Shown here one piece after another: positions 1-5,368 of a DNA stretch of 5,368 nt. Source of the DNA: an uncultured Collinsella sp. (GTDB taxonomy: Bacteria; Actinomycetota; Coriobacteriia; Coriobacteriales; Coriobacteriaceae). Made by a program: the position numbers and the translations under genes. The stretch lies in the NCBI GenBank assembly GCA_958427895.1, contig CAUADW010000094.1:1-5368 (forward strand). Direction: 5' to 3'. Every line of letters starts with the position of its first letter. Within the stretch, counting starts at the first letter, position 1. Below the pieces are notes generated by a model. That model made no database searches and had not been told where the DNA came from. It was given only the letters and a program-made list of their open reading frames with translations.

Positions 1-2267
1 CCGAGCAGCTGCGCAACACGCGCTTCTCGGCCCTGCGCGCCAAGGACGCGCTGTGCGACCGTCTGGCCGAGACCACGGGCCGTCGCGCCGATGTCGACGC
101 TGCCGATCCCGACGTTCACCTGTTGCTTTCGCTGCGCCAGCGCCGCGCGAGCATCAGCCTGGACCTTTCGGGCGACCCACTGTTCAAGCGCCTGCCGCCC
201 GCGGCGACCCGTGCCGGCGAGGGTGCGCACGTGTTGCGCCCCGACTACGCCGCCCTGGTGCTGGCGCAGGTCGGCTGGACCGCACTGTGCGAGCACGAGT
301 TGACGGCCGACGATTACGAGAATGAAGCCCTTCCCACGCTAATCGATGCCTCGTGCGCCGGCGGCGGCCTGTTGCTGGAAGCCGTGAACATTCTGACCGA
401 CCGCGCCCCGGGCGCCGCACGCGAGCGCTGGGGCTTTGAGGGCTGGCAGCTACACGACGCCGCTCTGTGGGAGCAGCTGCTTGCCGAGGCGCGCGAGCGC
501 GAGGCGGCAGCGCGCGAGCGCCAGGCGCGCATCGTGGCCATGGACATTGACCCCACCGCCCGCAAGACCGCCGAGCGCATGGTCAAGTGTGCCGGCTACA
601 AGCGCTTTGTCGATTTTTGCGCCGCTAAGTCCGCCACCGTGCTGGACCACGCGGGCACTGTCGCCGGTGCCGCCCTCGTCGCGGATACGACCGAGACACC
701 GCTTTCACTCATGCACGATGCCATGACGCTCATCGGCGAGCTGCGCCGCGCCCCCGAGCTCGCTTCGGCGCCGGTCGCCGCGCTCACCCGCGACGGATTG
801 CTGGCCCGCGCGCTCCACGCCGAGCCCAAGCGCTCGATCGCCGTCATGCCCAACAACGAGGAGGCGGCTATTGAGATTTGGCCCTCGCTCGACCACGCCG
901 CCGCGGCATTTGAAGCAGCGATCAGCGCAGATGCCGAGGAACAGACCGCAGACGCACATGACGAAGCCGCCGATACTCCCACGCCCGAACCTGCCGCCAC
1001 GCTCGACCTGGGCGACGGCAAGCCGCTGCCCGTGCTCATTCCCGAGTCTGAGCAGTTCGCCAACCGCCTGCGCAAGAATGCCCGCCTGCGCCGCAAGTGG
1101 GCCAAGCGCGAGGGCGTGAGCTGCTACCGCGTCTACGATGCCGACCTGCCCGACTACTCCGCCGCCATCGACCTGTACGAGGGCTGCCCGCAGACGCCGG
1201 GCCGCTGGCTCGTCATTGCCGAATACGCCGCACCCAAGACCATCGACCCCGCGCTTGCCCAGGCCCGCATGCTCGACATCTTGGCCATCGCGCCGCGTAT
1301 TCTTGATGTTCCGGCCGAGCACGTGCACGCCAAGGCCCGCATGCGTTCGCGCGGCGGCTCGCAGTACGGCAAACAGGGCGCCGGCAAGGGTGGCTCGGGC
1401 GAGCGCGCCAACATCGCGCGCCGTCGTCTGCCGCTCATCGAAGAGGGCGGCCTTACCTTTGCCGTCAACTTTGACGACTATTTGGATGTGGGCATCTTCC
1501 TGGATCATCGCGTCACCCGCAACCTGGTGCGCGAGCACGCCAAACAGGCGCGCCGCTTCCTCAACCTGTTCGCCTACACCGGCACCGCCACCTGCTATGC
1601 GGCCGACGGCGGCGTCGAGGAAACCGTGACAGTCGACCTTTCCAACACCTACCTGGACTGGGCCGAGCGCAATATGCGCCAGAACGGCTTTGTTGGCCCG
1701 CAGCATCACTTTGTGCGCGATGACGTGCTCGCCTGGATTCGTGACCAGCGCCAGACGCGCAACCGCTGGGACCTGATTTTTGTCGACCCGCCCACGTTTT
1801 CGAACTCATCCAAGATGGGCCGCCGCACCTGGGATGTTCAGCGCGACCATGTTGAGCTTTTGGCCGGCGTATCTCGCCTGCTCGCACAGGGCGGCCACGC
1901 CATCTTTAGCTGCAACCTGCGTGGCTTCCGCCCCGAGACGCGCAAGCTCGCGCGCGCGGGCGTCGTGCTGGAGGACATTACGGCGCAGACTATTCCCGAG
2001 GATTTCGCGCGCAACCAGAAGGTGCACCATTGCTATATCGTGCGCCGCCTGCCCATCGAGGACGCCATGGCCGAGGTCGGCTTTAGCGCCGAGGAGATTG
2101 CAGAGCGAACCGAGGAGCTGCGCAGCCCCGAAGCCCACAAGCCTCGCGCAGCAGTGTCCGCGCACGCGCAGGCCGGCGACCGAGGGCCGCGCGGCGACGG
2201 CAAGCCCGCCTGCTCAGGTAAGCCCAAAAAGAAGAAGCTCTACGCCAGCAAGCCCAAGGGCAAATAA
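1..2267 (+). CDS. rlmL: RlmKL-type bifunctional 23S rRNA methyltransferase, 5'-truncated by the window edge
   Basis: The family methylates 23S rRNA at two sites: m2G2445 by the RlmL half and m7G2069 by the RlmK half (E. coli numbering). The open frame enters from the left edge, with its first full codon at 3, and ends at TAA 2265-2267. About 754 residues are visible; E. coli RlmL has 702 in total. In order I see a THUMP tail ending in SISLDLSGDPLFKR (about 147-191), a degraded RlmL-like Rossmann domain (about 230-880) and an Ala/Asp/Glu-rich linker (about 900-1010). The RlmK part starts at FANRLRKN (about 1060). It has YDADLPDY, EYAAPKTID, FLDHR, the SAM-site motif NLFAYTGTAT (1563-1592), the catalytic VDPPTFSNS (1782-1808) and DFARN. 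A lysine-rich tail closes the protein. In the RlmL half, DASCAGGG (345-368) replaces DPxCGSGT and DTTETPL (684-704) replaces NPPYGER, so that activity is doubtful. The RlmK assignment is firm. Confidence 0.93.
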   Translation, partial: EQLRNTRFSALRAKDALCDRLAETTGRRADVDAADPDVHLLLSLRQRRASISLDLSGDPLFKRLPPAATRAGEGAHVLRPDYAALVLAQVGWTALCEHELTADDYENEALPTLIDASCAGGGLLLEAVNILTDRAPGAARERWGFEGWQLHDAALWEQLLAEAREREAAARERQARIVAMDIDPTARKTAERMVKCAGYKRFVDFCAAKSATVLDHAGTVAGAALVADTTETPLSLMHDAMTLIGELRRAPELASAPVAALTRDGLLARALHAEPKRSIAVMPNNEEAAIEIWPSLDHAAAAFEAAISADAEEQTADAHDEAADTPTPEPAATLDLGDGKPLPVLIPESEQFANRLRKNARLRRKWAKREGVSCYRVYDADLPDYSAAIDLYEGCPQTPGRWLVIAEYAAPKTIDPALAQARMLDILAIAPRILDVPAEHVHAKARMRSRGGSQYGKQGAGKGGSGERANIARRRLPLIEEGGLTFAVNFDDYLDVGIFLDHRVTRNLVREHAKQARRFLNLFAYTGTATCYAADGGVEETVTVDLSNTYLDWAERNMRQNGFVGPQHHFVRDDVLAWIRDQRQTRNRWDLIFVDPPTFSNSSKMGRRTWDVQRDHVELLAGVSRLLAQGGHAIFSCNLRGFRPETRKLARAGVVLEDITAQTIPEDFARNQKVHHCYIVRRLPIEDAMAEVGFSAEEIAERTEELRSPEAHKPRAAVSAHAQAGDRGPRGDGKPACSGKPKKKKLYASKPKGK

Positions 2268-2270
2268 CAA

Positions 2271-2337
2271 AGTTGCGGTGGTATACGGACTGTTTTGCCT
2301 GGAATTAGGCAAATTTAGACCGTATTTCACCGCAACT
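2271..2337. repeat. Long imperfect palindrome between convergent genes; possible terminator or dispersed repeat
   Basis: The outer arms 2271-2288 and 2320-2337 are 18 nt each and pair except for one T-T mismatch and one G-T wobble. Three further pairs (2290-2292 with 2316-2318, one of them G-T) lead to an inner 7-bp stem, TTTGCCT (2294-2300) with AGGCAAA (2307-2313), and a 6-nt loop. Almost the whole 67 nt can therefore fold into one rod. It lies 3 nt after the rlmKL stop and 24 nt beyond the kdpE stop. On the minus strand it is followed by TTTGTTATTT, so it may terminate kdpE transcription. The plus strand has no T-tract after it. The size and two-level symmetry also suit a REP/MITE-like intergenic element; only a genome-wide copy count would tell. 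Confidence 0.75.
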
Positions 2338-2361
2338 CATAGTGGGATGGTGGTTGGCGAT

Positions 2362-3075
2362 CTAGCCTTGGGTGACCAATCGGTAACCGATACCCACATG
2401 CGTCTGGATATAGCGCGGATGCGCGGGGTCGGACTCAATCTTCTTGCGCAGCGTGCCCATAAAGACACGCAGGCTCGCCAGGTCGCTCTTGGTTGCCGTG
2501 CCCCAAATCTCGTGCAGGATAAACTGGTGCGTCAGCACCTTGTCGGCGTTATGCGCCAGCAGGCACAGGAGCTTGTACTCGATCGGCGTCAGATGCAGCT
2601 CCTCGCCATCCATCGTGGCGATGCCGGCATCAAAATCGATATGCAGCTCACCGGTATCGAACGAGCCCTCGGAGGCAACGCCGCCCGTTTGCGCATACGA
2701 GAGGCGCCTGAGCGTCGTGCGAATGCGCGCGAGCAGCTCCTCGACCGAAAACGGCTTGGTCAGGTAGTCGTCGGCGCCAGCATCGAGTGCGCGAATTTTG
2801 TCCGCATCCTCGCTGCGCGCCGAGACCACAATGATCGGCATGCCCGACCATGCGCGCACCGACTCCACCACCTTGACGCCGTCCATATCGGGCAGGCCCA
2901 GATCGAGCAGCACAATGCTCGGTGCCTGCGATGAGGCAGCGGCGATGGCGGCATGGGCGGTCTCCACAGCCATATGGCGCAAGCCGTGTGCCTCGAGCGC
3001 AGCAACGATAAGGTTGCGAACAGCGGGGTCGTCCTCAACGACCAAGATGAGCGGTTTTACAGCAGAGTTCGGCAC
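2362..3075 (-). CDS. kdpE: KdpE-like OmpR-family response regulator
   Basis: This is a 237-residue DNA-binding response regulator, close to the 225 of E. coli KdpE. The receiver domain (about 8-125) has the acidic pair D15-D16, the phospho-acceptor D58 in LLDLGLPDMDG, switch residue S85 in PIIVVSARSED and K107 in LTKPFS. A winged-helix domain follows (about 142-235) with LTPIEYKLL, KVLTHQFIL, WG, LRVFMGTLRKKIE and HVGIGYRL, a pattern typical of KdpE. Phosphorylated by its kinase, it should bind promoter DNA and control K+ uptake genes. I chose GTG at 3075 because AAGGAG lies 7 nt upstream and it starts 4 nt after the kdpD stop; the frame is open up to 3156, but that extension overlaps kdpD and adds non-family sequence. 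It is very likely co-transcribed and translationally coupled with kdpD. The target promoter is not evident here, and there is no kdpFABC in the window. Confidence 0.92.
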   Translation of the reverse strand: MPNSAVKPLILVVEDDPAVRNLIVAALEAHGLRHMAVETAHAAIAAASSQAPSIVLLDLGLPDMDGVKVVESVRAWSGMPIIVVSARSEDADKIRALDAGADDYLTKPFSVEELLARIRTTLRRLSYAQTGGVASEGSFDTGELHIDFDAGIATMDGEELHLTPIEYKLLCLLAHNADKVLTHQFILHEIWGTATKSDLASLRVFMGTLRKKIESDPAHPRYIQTHVGIGYRLVTQG

Positions 3076-3079
3076 AGCG

Positions 3080-4711
3080 CTACTCCTTATCAAACGAAAC
3101 GTCGGCGGCGGGAAGTTCAATCGTAAAGACCGAACCGTGCGGGTCCGCCGCGGCAACCTCTATGCTACCGCCATGCGCCAACGCAATGGAACGGCAGAGC
3201 GAAAGACCCAGGCCAACGCTGCGATGGCTGTCGGCCAGACCATGGTTGGCGGTATAGAACGACTCAAAGATGCGCTCACGGTCCTCGGGTGCGATGCCCG
3301 GACCATCATCGGCCACCGAGCACGCCACGCGTCCATCGTCGACGCTAATCGAAATCATGATATGCGAGCCTGCGGGCGTATAGGTGATGGCGTTGTTCAC
3401 CAGATTGACCACCAGCTGCACCATCAGGCGCGCATCGACGTTGACGAGCGCCGGCTCATCGCACGCCACCACCTTAAGGTCGTGCTCGCGCACGGCAGGG
3501 TTCACGTGGCGCAGCGCCTCCTCGACGATATCGTCCATGAGCTCGAGCGTGGTCGACAGGCGCATACCGCCACCCTCGAGCTTGGTGATGGCGAGCAGAT
3601 TCTCGACGGTGGCGTTGAGCCACAGCGCATCCGAGCGAATGGACAGGAGCATGCCGCGGCGCGTCTGGCTATCGAGCACGGCCGTGCCGGTCGAGCCCTG
3701 GTCGAGCAGTACGTCGGCATTGCCCGAAATACTGGTGAGCGGCGTGCGCAGGTCGTGCGAGATGGAGCGCAGCAGGTTGGCGCGCAGCTGCTCGTTTTTG
3801 GCGAGCACCGCCGCCTCCTCGCGGGCCTCCATGGCGCGAGCGCGATCGAGCGCCAGCTCGCCTTCGCTCACGATGGCATCGGCAAGTGTCCGCTCCTCGT
3901 GCGTCAGCACGTCGGGCTCGGCAACGATAGCCAGCACCCCCACCACCGAGGCGGGATCGCCCGTGCGCACCATAGTGTCGCCCGAACGCACCGTCAGGTA
4001 TATGCCGTAGAACGCCGAGCCGCCATAGGTGGCATCGAGCGGCGTTCCCACATAGGCGGACGCCGAGAGCCGCGGCGGCATCTGCGGCGCCAGTTCGTGC
4101 ACCGGCGCGGCGTCACCCACGGCCGTGTACGTCGCACGCGGCAGCAGGTCATCATCGTCGGCGTCGGCGCTGTACCACACGACCGGACAGCCCGAAAGAC
4201 GCGCCAGCTGCGTTGCCATGGCATGGATAATTTGCTGCTGGTCGGCACACCGCTGCAGCATGCGGTTGGTCTCGAGCACCATATGCGTGCGACGGTCACT
4301 GGCGGCAGCCTGCGCCAGGGCACGGCGCAGGGCCAACGCAATCGAGCTCGACACAAGCGAGACCACAAACATGATGAAGAACATGCCGGGATAGACGCGG
4401 TCGATAAACGACAGCGAGTAGCGTGGGCCGACAAACAAGAAGTTGTAGAGCGCCACGGCGGCAGCCGAGCTCAGCAAGCAATACAGGCGACTCCAGGTAA
4501 AGAATGCGCACAGCTGAACGGCGAACACATAGACGATCATGATGCTCGGCGCGAGACCCGGATGGTCGAGCAGCGCGCCCACAATCGTCGCCGCGACCAG
4601 CAGCCCCACCGATACGCAGGCGTCATACAGAGGAGTGCGGCGCGTCAGCGTTGTGCGCCGCCACCAAAAGTTATCGGCGATATCGCCGTCCGCACGGACG
4701 TCCATAGACAC
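3080..4711 (-). CDS. kdpD: KdpD-like sensor histidine kinase, short form without the N-terminal KdpD domain
   Basis: This is a 543-residue membrane histidine kinase; E. coli KdpD has 894. About four hydrophobic segments at residues 31-48, 54-71, 74-94 and 108-128 match the KdpD four-helix membrane domain (DUF4118). A GAF-like region follows (about 145-290) with an acidic run, DADDDD, at 183-188. Then come the dimerization helix with phospho-acceptor H319 in SISHDLRTPLTSISG, and an ATPase domain with N-box NLVNNA (436-441), G1 DDGPGI (468-473), F-box FESFY (482-486) and G2 GLGLSLCRS (500-508). All catalytic motifs are intact. There is no room for the ~380-residue N-terminal cytoplasmic part with its Walker-type and USP modules. 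The GTG at 4711 is preferred: GGGAGGGG ends 4 nt upstream and its GGAGG core 6 nt upstream, whereas the in-frame ATG at 4705 is 12 nt from the core. It should phosphorylate the adjacent KdpE; what it senses is unknown. Confidence 0.9.
   Translation of the reverse strand: MSMDVRADGDIADNFWWRRTTLTRRTPLYDACVSVGLLVAATIVGALLDHPGLAPSIMIVYVFAVQLCAFFTWSRLYCLLSSAAAVALYNFLFVGPRYSLSFIDRVYPGMFFIMFVVSLVSSSIALALRRALAQAAASDRRTHMVLETNRMLQRCADQQQIIHAMATQLARLSGCPVVWYSADADDDDLLPRATYTAVGDAAPVHELAPQMPPRLSASAYVGTPLDATYGGSAFYGIYLTVRSGDTMVRTGDPASVVGVLAIVAEPDVLTHEERTLADAIVSEGELALDRARAMEAREEAAVLAKNEQLRANLLRSISHDLRTPLTSISGNADVLLDQGSTGTAVLDSQTRRGMLLSIRSDALWLNATVENLLAITKLEGGGMRLSTTLELMDDIVEEALRHVNPAVREHDLKVVACDEPALVNVDARLMVQLVVNLVNNAITYTPAGSHIMISISVDDGRVACSVADDGPGIAPEDRERIFESFYTANHGLADSHRSVGLGLSLCRSIALAHGGSIEVAAADPHGSVFTIELPAADVSFDKE
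3083..3088 (-). promoter_or_regulatory. kdpE ribosome binding site inside the end of kdpD
   Basis: AAGGAG forms the last two codons (Lys-Glu) of kdpD. It sits 7 nt before the kdpE GTG at 3075, and the kdpD TAG (3082-3080) falls between them. This fixes the kdpE start and suggests that ribosomes finishing kdpD feed kdpE, giving coupled amounts of kinase and regulator. Confidence 0.85.
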
Positions 4712-4715
4712 CGTA

Positions 4716-4723
4716 CCCCTCCC
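4716..4723 (-). promoter_or_regulatory. kdpD ribosome binding site
   Basis: GGGAGGGG lies just before the GTG start at 4711 and supports that start. It begins 2 nt after the T-rich tail of the upstream stem-loop, so folding of that structure could affect access to this site. Confidence 0.75.
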
Positions 4724-4725
4724 TC

Positions 4726-4774
4726 AAAAACAAAAAACCACCACAAAGGGGACAGGCACCTTTGTGGTGGTTTT
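4726..4774 (-). terminator. Perfect 16-bp stem-loop with T-rich tail, between the small membrane gene and kdpD
   Basis: The arms 4734-4749 and 4759-4774 are exact reverse complements (16 bp) around a 9-nt loop. Read on the minus strand, the stem runs into six T's, a G and five more T's (4737-4726), the form of an intrinsic terminator. It ends 46 nt after the stop of the 64-residue protein gene, so it could close a kup-small gene transcript. On the plus strand it is followed only by TTTT and then C-rich sequence. The odd part is its position: the tail runs almost directly into the kdpD ribosome binding site, leaving no room for a promoter in between. It may instead be a leader attenuator of kdpDE or a dispersed palindromic repeat. 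Confidence 0.7.
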
Positions 4775-4788
4775 CCCTCGTGGTGGTT
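4764..4788. repeat. Short direct repeat overlapping the stem-loop arm
   Basis: GTGGTGGTT occurs at 4764-4772 and again at 4780-4788, with 7 nt between the copies. The first copy is part of the stem-loop's right arm. The second is outside the hairpin but could pair with the left arm (4736-4744) as an alternative, weaker 9-bp stem. Confidence 0.7.
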
Positions 4789-4820
4789 CTAAGTGTAAAG
4801 CCTTCTACGACCGGCAGTCG

Positions 4821-5015
4821 CTAGACAAACAGCACGTGCGCGAGCAGGGCACACACGCACACCGCTCCAAATACCAGTGCCACGATCGAAATTACGCGAT
4901 CGGCCATGTCCATGTTGGCCCGATTCGTAAAGAACCGATCTTCGGCGGCGTCGACACGCGCCTCACGCATCATTTCGACCACCGCCTCACGGCCATCGAG
5001 CGCCTTTGTATCCAT
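4821..5015 (-). CDS. Small single-pass membrane protein, 64 residues, family not recognised
   Basis: I do not recognise the family. The N-terminal 40 residues are charged and probably soluble or helical, with many Asp, Glu, Arg and Met residues. One hydrophobic segment at about 41-63 (VISIVALVFG and onward, with two Cys) runs almost to the C-terminus, so the protein looks tail-anchored. No signal peptide is visible. ATG at 5015 is chosen because GGGGAGG lies 5 nt upstream; the same frame also offers ATG 5045 and TTG 5048, but with only a weak GGAG about 10 nt from the ATG. It lies 60 nt after the probable kup gene with no terminator seen between, so the two are probably co-transcribed. Small partners such as KdpF are known for K+ transporters, so a helper role for Kup or KdpD is possible, but this is inferred from position only. 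Confidence 0.72.
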   Translation of the reverse strand: MDTKALDGREAVVEMMREARVDAAEDRFFTNRANMDMADRVISIVALVFGAVCVCALLAHVLFV

Positions 5016-5020
5016 GTTTA

Positions 5021-5027
5021 CCTCCCC
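5021..5027 (-). promoter_or_regulatory. Strong ribosome binding site of the small membrane protein gene
   Basis: GGGGAGG sits 5 nt before ATG 5015. Its strength and spacing decide the start of the 64-residue protein and are the best sign that this short gene is real. Confidence 0.8.
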
Positions 5028-5075
5028 GGCCTCATGCTTATCCATCAAAAACCAACTCCGTGTAGCCGCCGACGT

Positions 5076-5368
5076 CTACGGCCGCTCGTTGGGAGCCAGG
5101 CGCTGCATCTTGCTCACAGCCTTAAACTTGGTGAACAGCGGCACATACTCAAAGCTCACGTTGGAGTTCTCCAGGCCATACCAGCGCGCAGGCGTGCCGG
5201 CGGCGCGGCGGATGATGTACTTGAGCGTGATGGCCGTACGCTCGCTCGGCTCCACGTCGCTTTCGGGCGCCAGAAGCTTACGGATCATGACGAACTTGAA
5301 CGTACCGATGTTGCCCGGATCCTTGTAGACCGAGTAGTCATGCGTCTGCGGCGGCAGCTCGCCGGTGG
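5076..5368 (-). CDS. kup: Probable Kup-family potassium uptake protein, C-terminal end only
   Basis: The frame enters from the right edge and ends at TAG 5078-5076, giving about 97 residues. The ATG at 5288 is internal, because coding sequence continues upstream of it to the window end. Features include HDYSVYKDPGNIGTFKF, MIRKLLAPES, LKYIIRRAAGTPARWYGLEN and FEYVPLFTK. From memory these match the cytoplasmic C-terminal domain of Gram-positive Kup transporters (patterns like WYGLENSSV...EYVPLF), which import K+ with protons; the twelve or so membrane helices would lie outside the window. No membrane segment is visible in this fragment, as expected for that domain. Location next to KdpDE-like regulators supports a K+ role. 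The identity rests on remembered family patterns and has not been checked by search. Confidence 0.65.
   Translation of the reverse strand, partial: TGELPPQTHDYSVYKDPGNIGTFKFVMIRKLLAPESDVEPSERTAITLKYIIRRAAGTPARWYGLENSNVSFEYVPLFTKFKAVSKMQRLAPNERP

Noticed and set aside
123..125. TTG at 123 as the start of the methyltransferase gene
   Set aside because: The frame is open to the left edge and the upstream residues (KDALCDRLAETTGRRADVD and onward) match the THUMP region of RlmL, so the gene is truncated by the window, not started here.
705..1709. Minus-strand open frame of 334 residues opposite the methyltransferase
   Set aside because: Low-complexity Gly/Val/Ala sequence with no family motifs, antisense to a clearly coding region.
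1780..2934. Plus-strand open frame spanning the end of rlmKL, the palindrome and part of kdpE
   Set aside because: It crosses the convergent gene boundary, has no ribosome binding site or domains, and overlaps both real genes.
3076..3156. Upstream extension of kdpE to 3156
   Set aside because: It would overlap the kdpD coding end and adds residues unlike the family; the GTG at 3075 has a well-spaced AAGGAG.
2798..4792. Long plus-strand open frame opposite kdpD and kdpE
   Set aside because: Its translation is rich in Arg, His and Ala with no domain pattern, and it lies antisense to two genes with full catalytic motifs. It is a by-product of high GC.
5016..5048. Earlier starts (ATG 5045, TTG 5048) of the small membrane protein
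   Set aside because: Their ribosome binding site is weak, while ATG 5015 has GGGGAGG at ideal spacing. Not fully excluded.
4906..5328. Plus-strand open frame of 140 residues at the right end
   Set aside because: Antisense to the small membrane gene and the Kup fragment, with no recognisable features.
1..5368. tRNA, rRNA, CRISPR arrays, insertion sequences or phage genes
   Set aside because: None seen: no spaced direct-repeat array, transposase motifs or tRNA-like cloverleaf sequence. The window is nearly filled by the five genes listed.

Overview
The window looks like a piece of a high-GC, Gram-positive-type chromosome. Every gene is GC-rich, the minus-strand genes have strong GGAGG-type ribosome binding sites, and two of them probably start with GTG. 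A Coriobacteriia member such as Collinsella fits best, but this is an impression from protein flavour and base composition, not a proven assignment.

Positions 1-2267 (+ strand) hold most of an RlmKL-type 23S rRNA methyltransferase whose N-terminus lies outside the window. The end of a THUMP domain is followed by an RlmL-like methyltransferase domain and then an RlmK-like one. The RlmK half keeps its signature motifs. The RlmL half has lost both the usual SAM-binding CGSGT motif and the catalytic NPPYG motif, so it is probably a non-catalytic remnant. A long, nearly fully paired palindrome (2271-2337) fills most of the gap to the next gene.

Positions 2362-5368 (- strand) form what looks like a potassium-homeostasis cluster, read from right to left. 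It has the C-terminal end of a probable Kup-family K+ transporter, a 64-residue single-pass membrane protein, a KdpD-like sensor kinase and a KdpE response regulator. The kinase is a short form: it begins at the four-helix membrane domain and lacks the large N-terminal KdpD/USP sensory region. kdpD and kdpE are 4 bases apart, and the ribosome binding site of kdpE lies in the last codons of kdpD. No kdpFABC pump genes are visible.

A perfect 16-bp stem-loop with a T-rich tail (4726-4774) lies just before the kdpD ribosome binding site. It could end the kup/small-gene transcript, attenuate kdpDE, or be a dispersed palindromic repeat. The likely story is that KdpDE senses K+ or turgor state and controls K+ uptake, with the linked Kup transporter as a plausible target. 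That link is inferred from gene order only.
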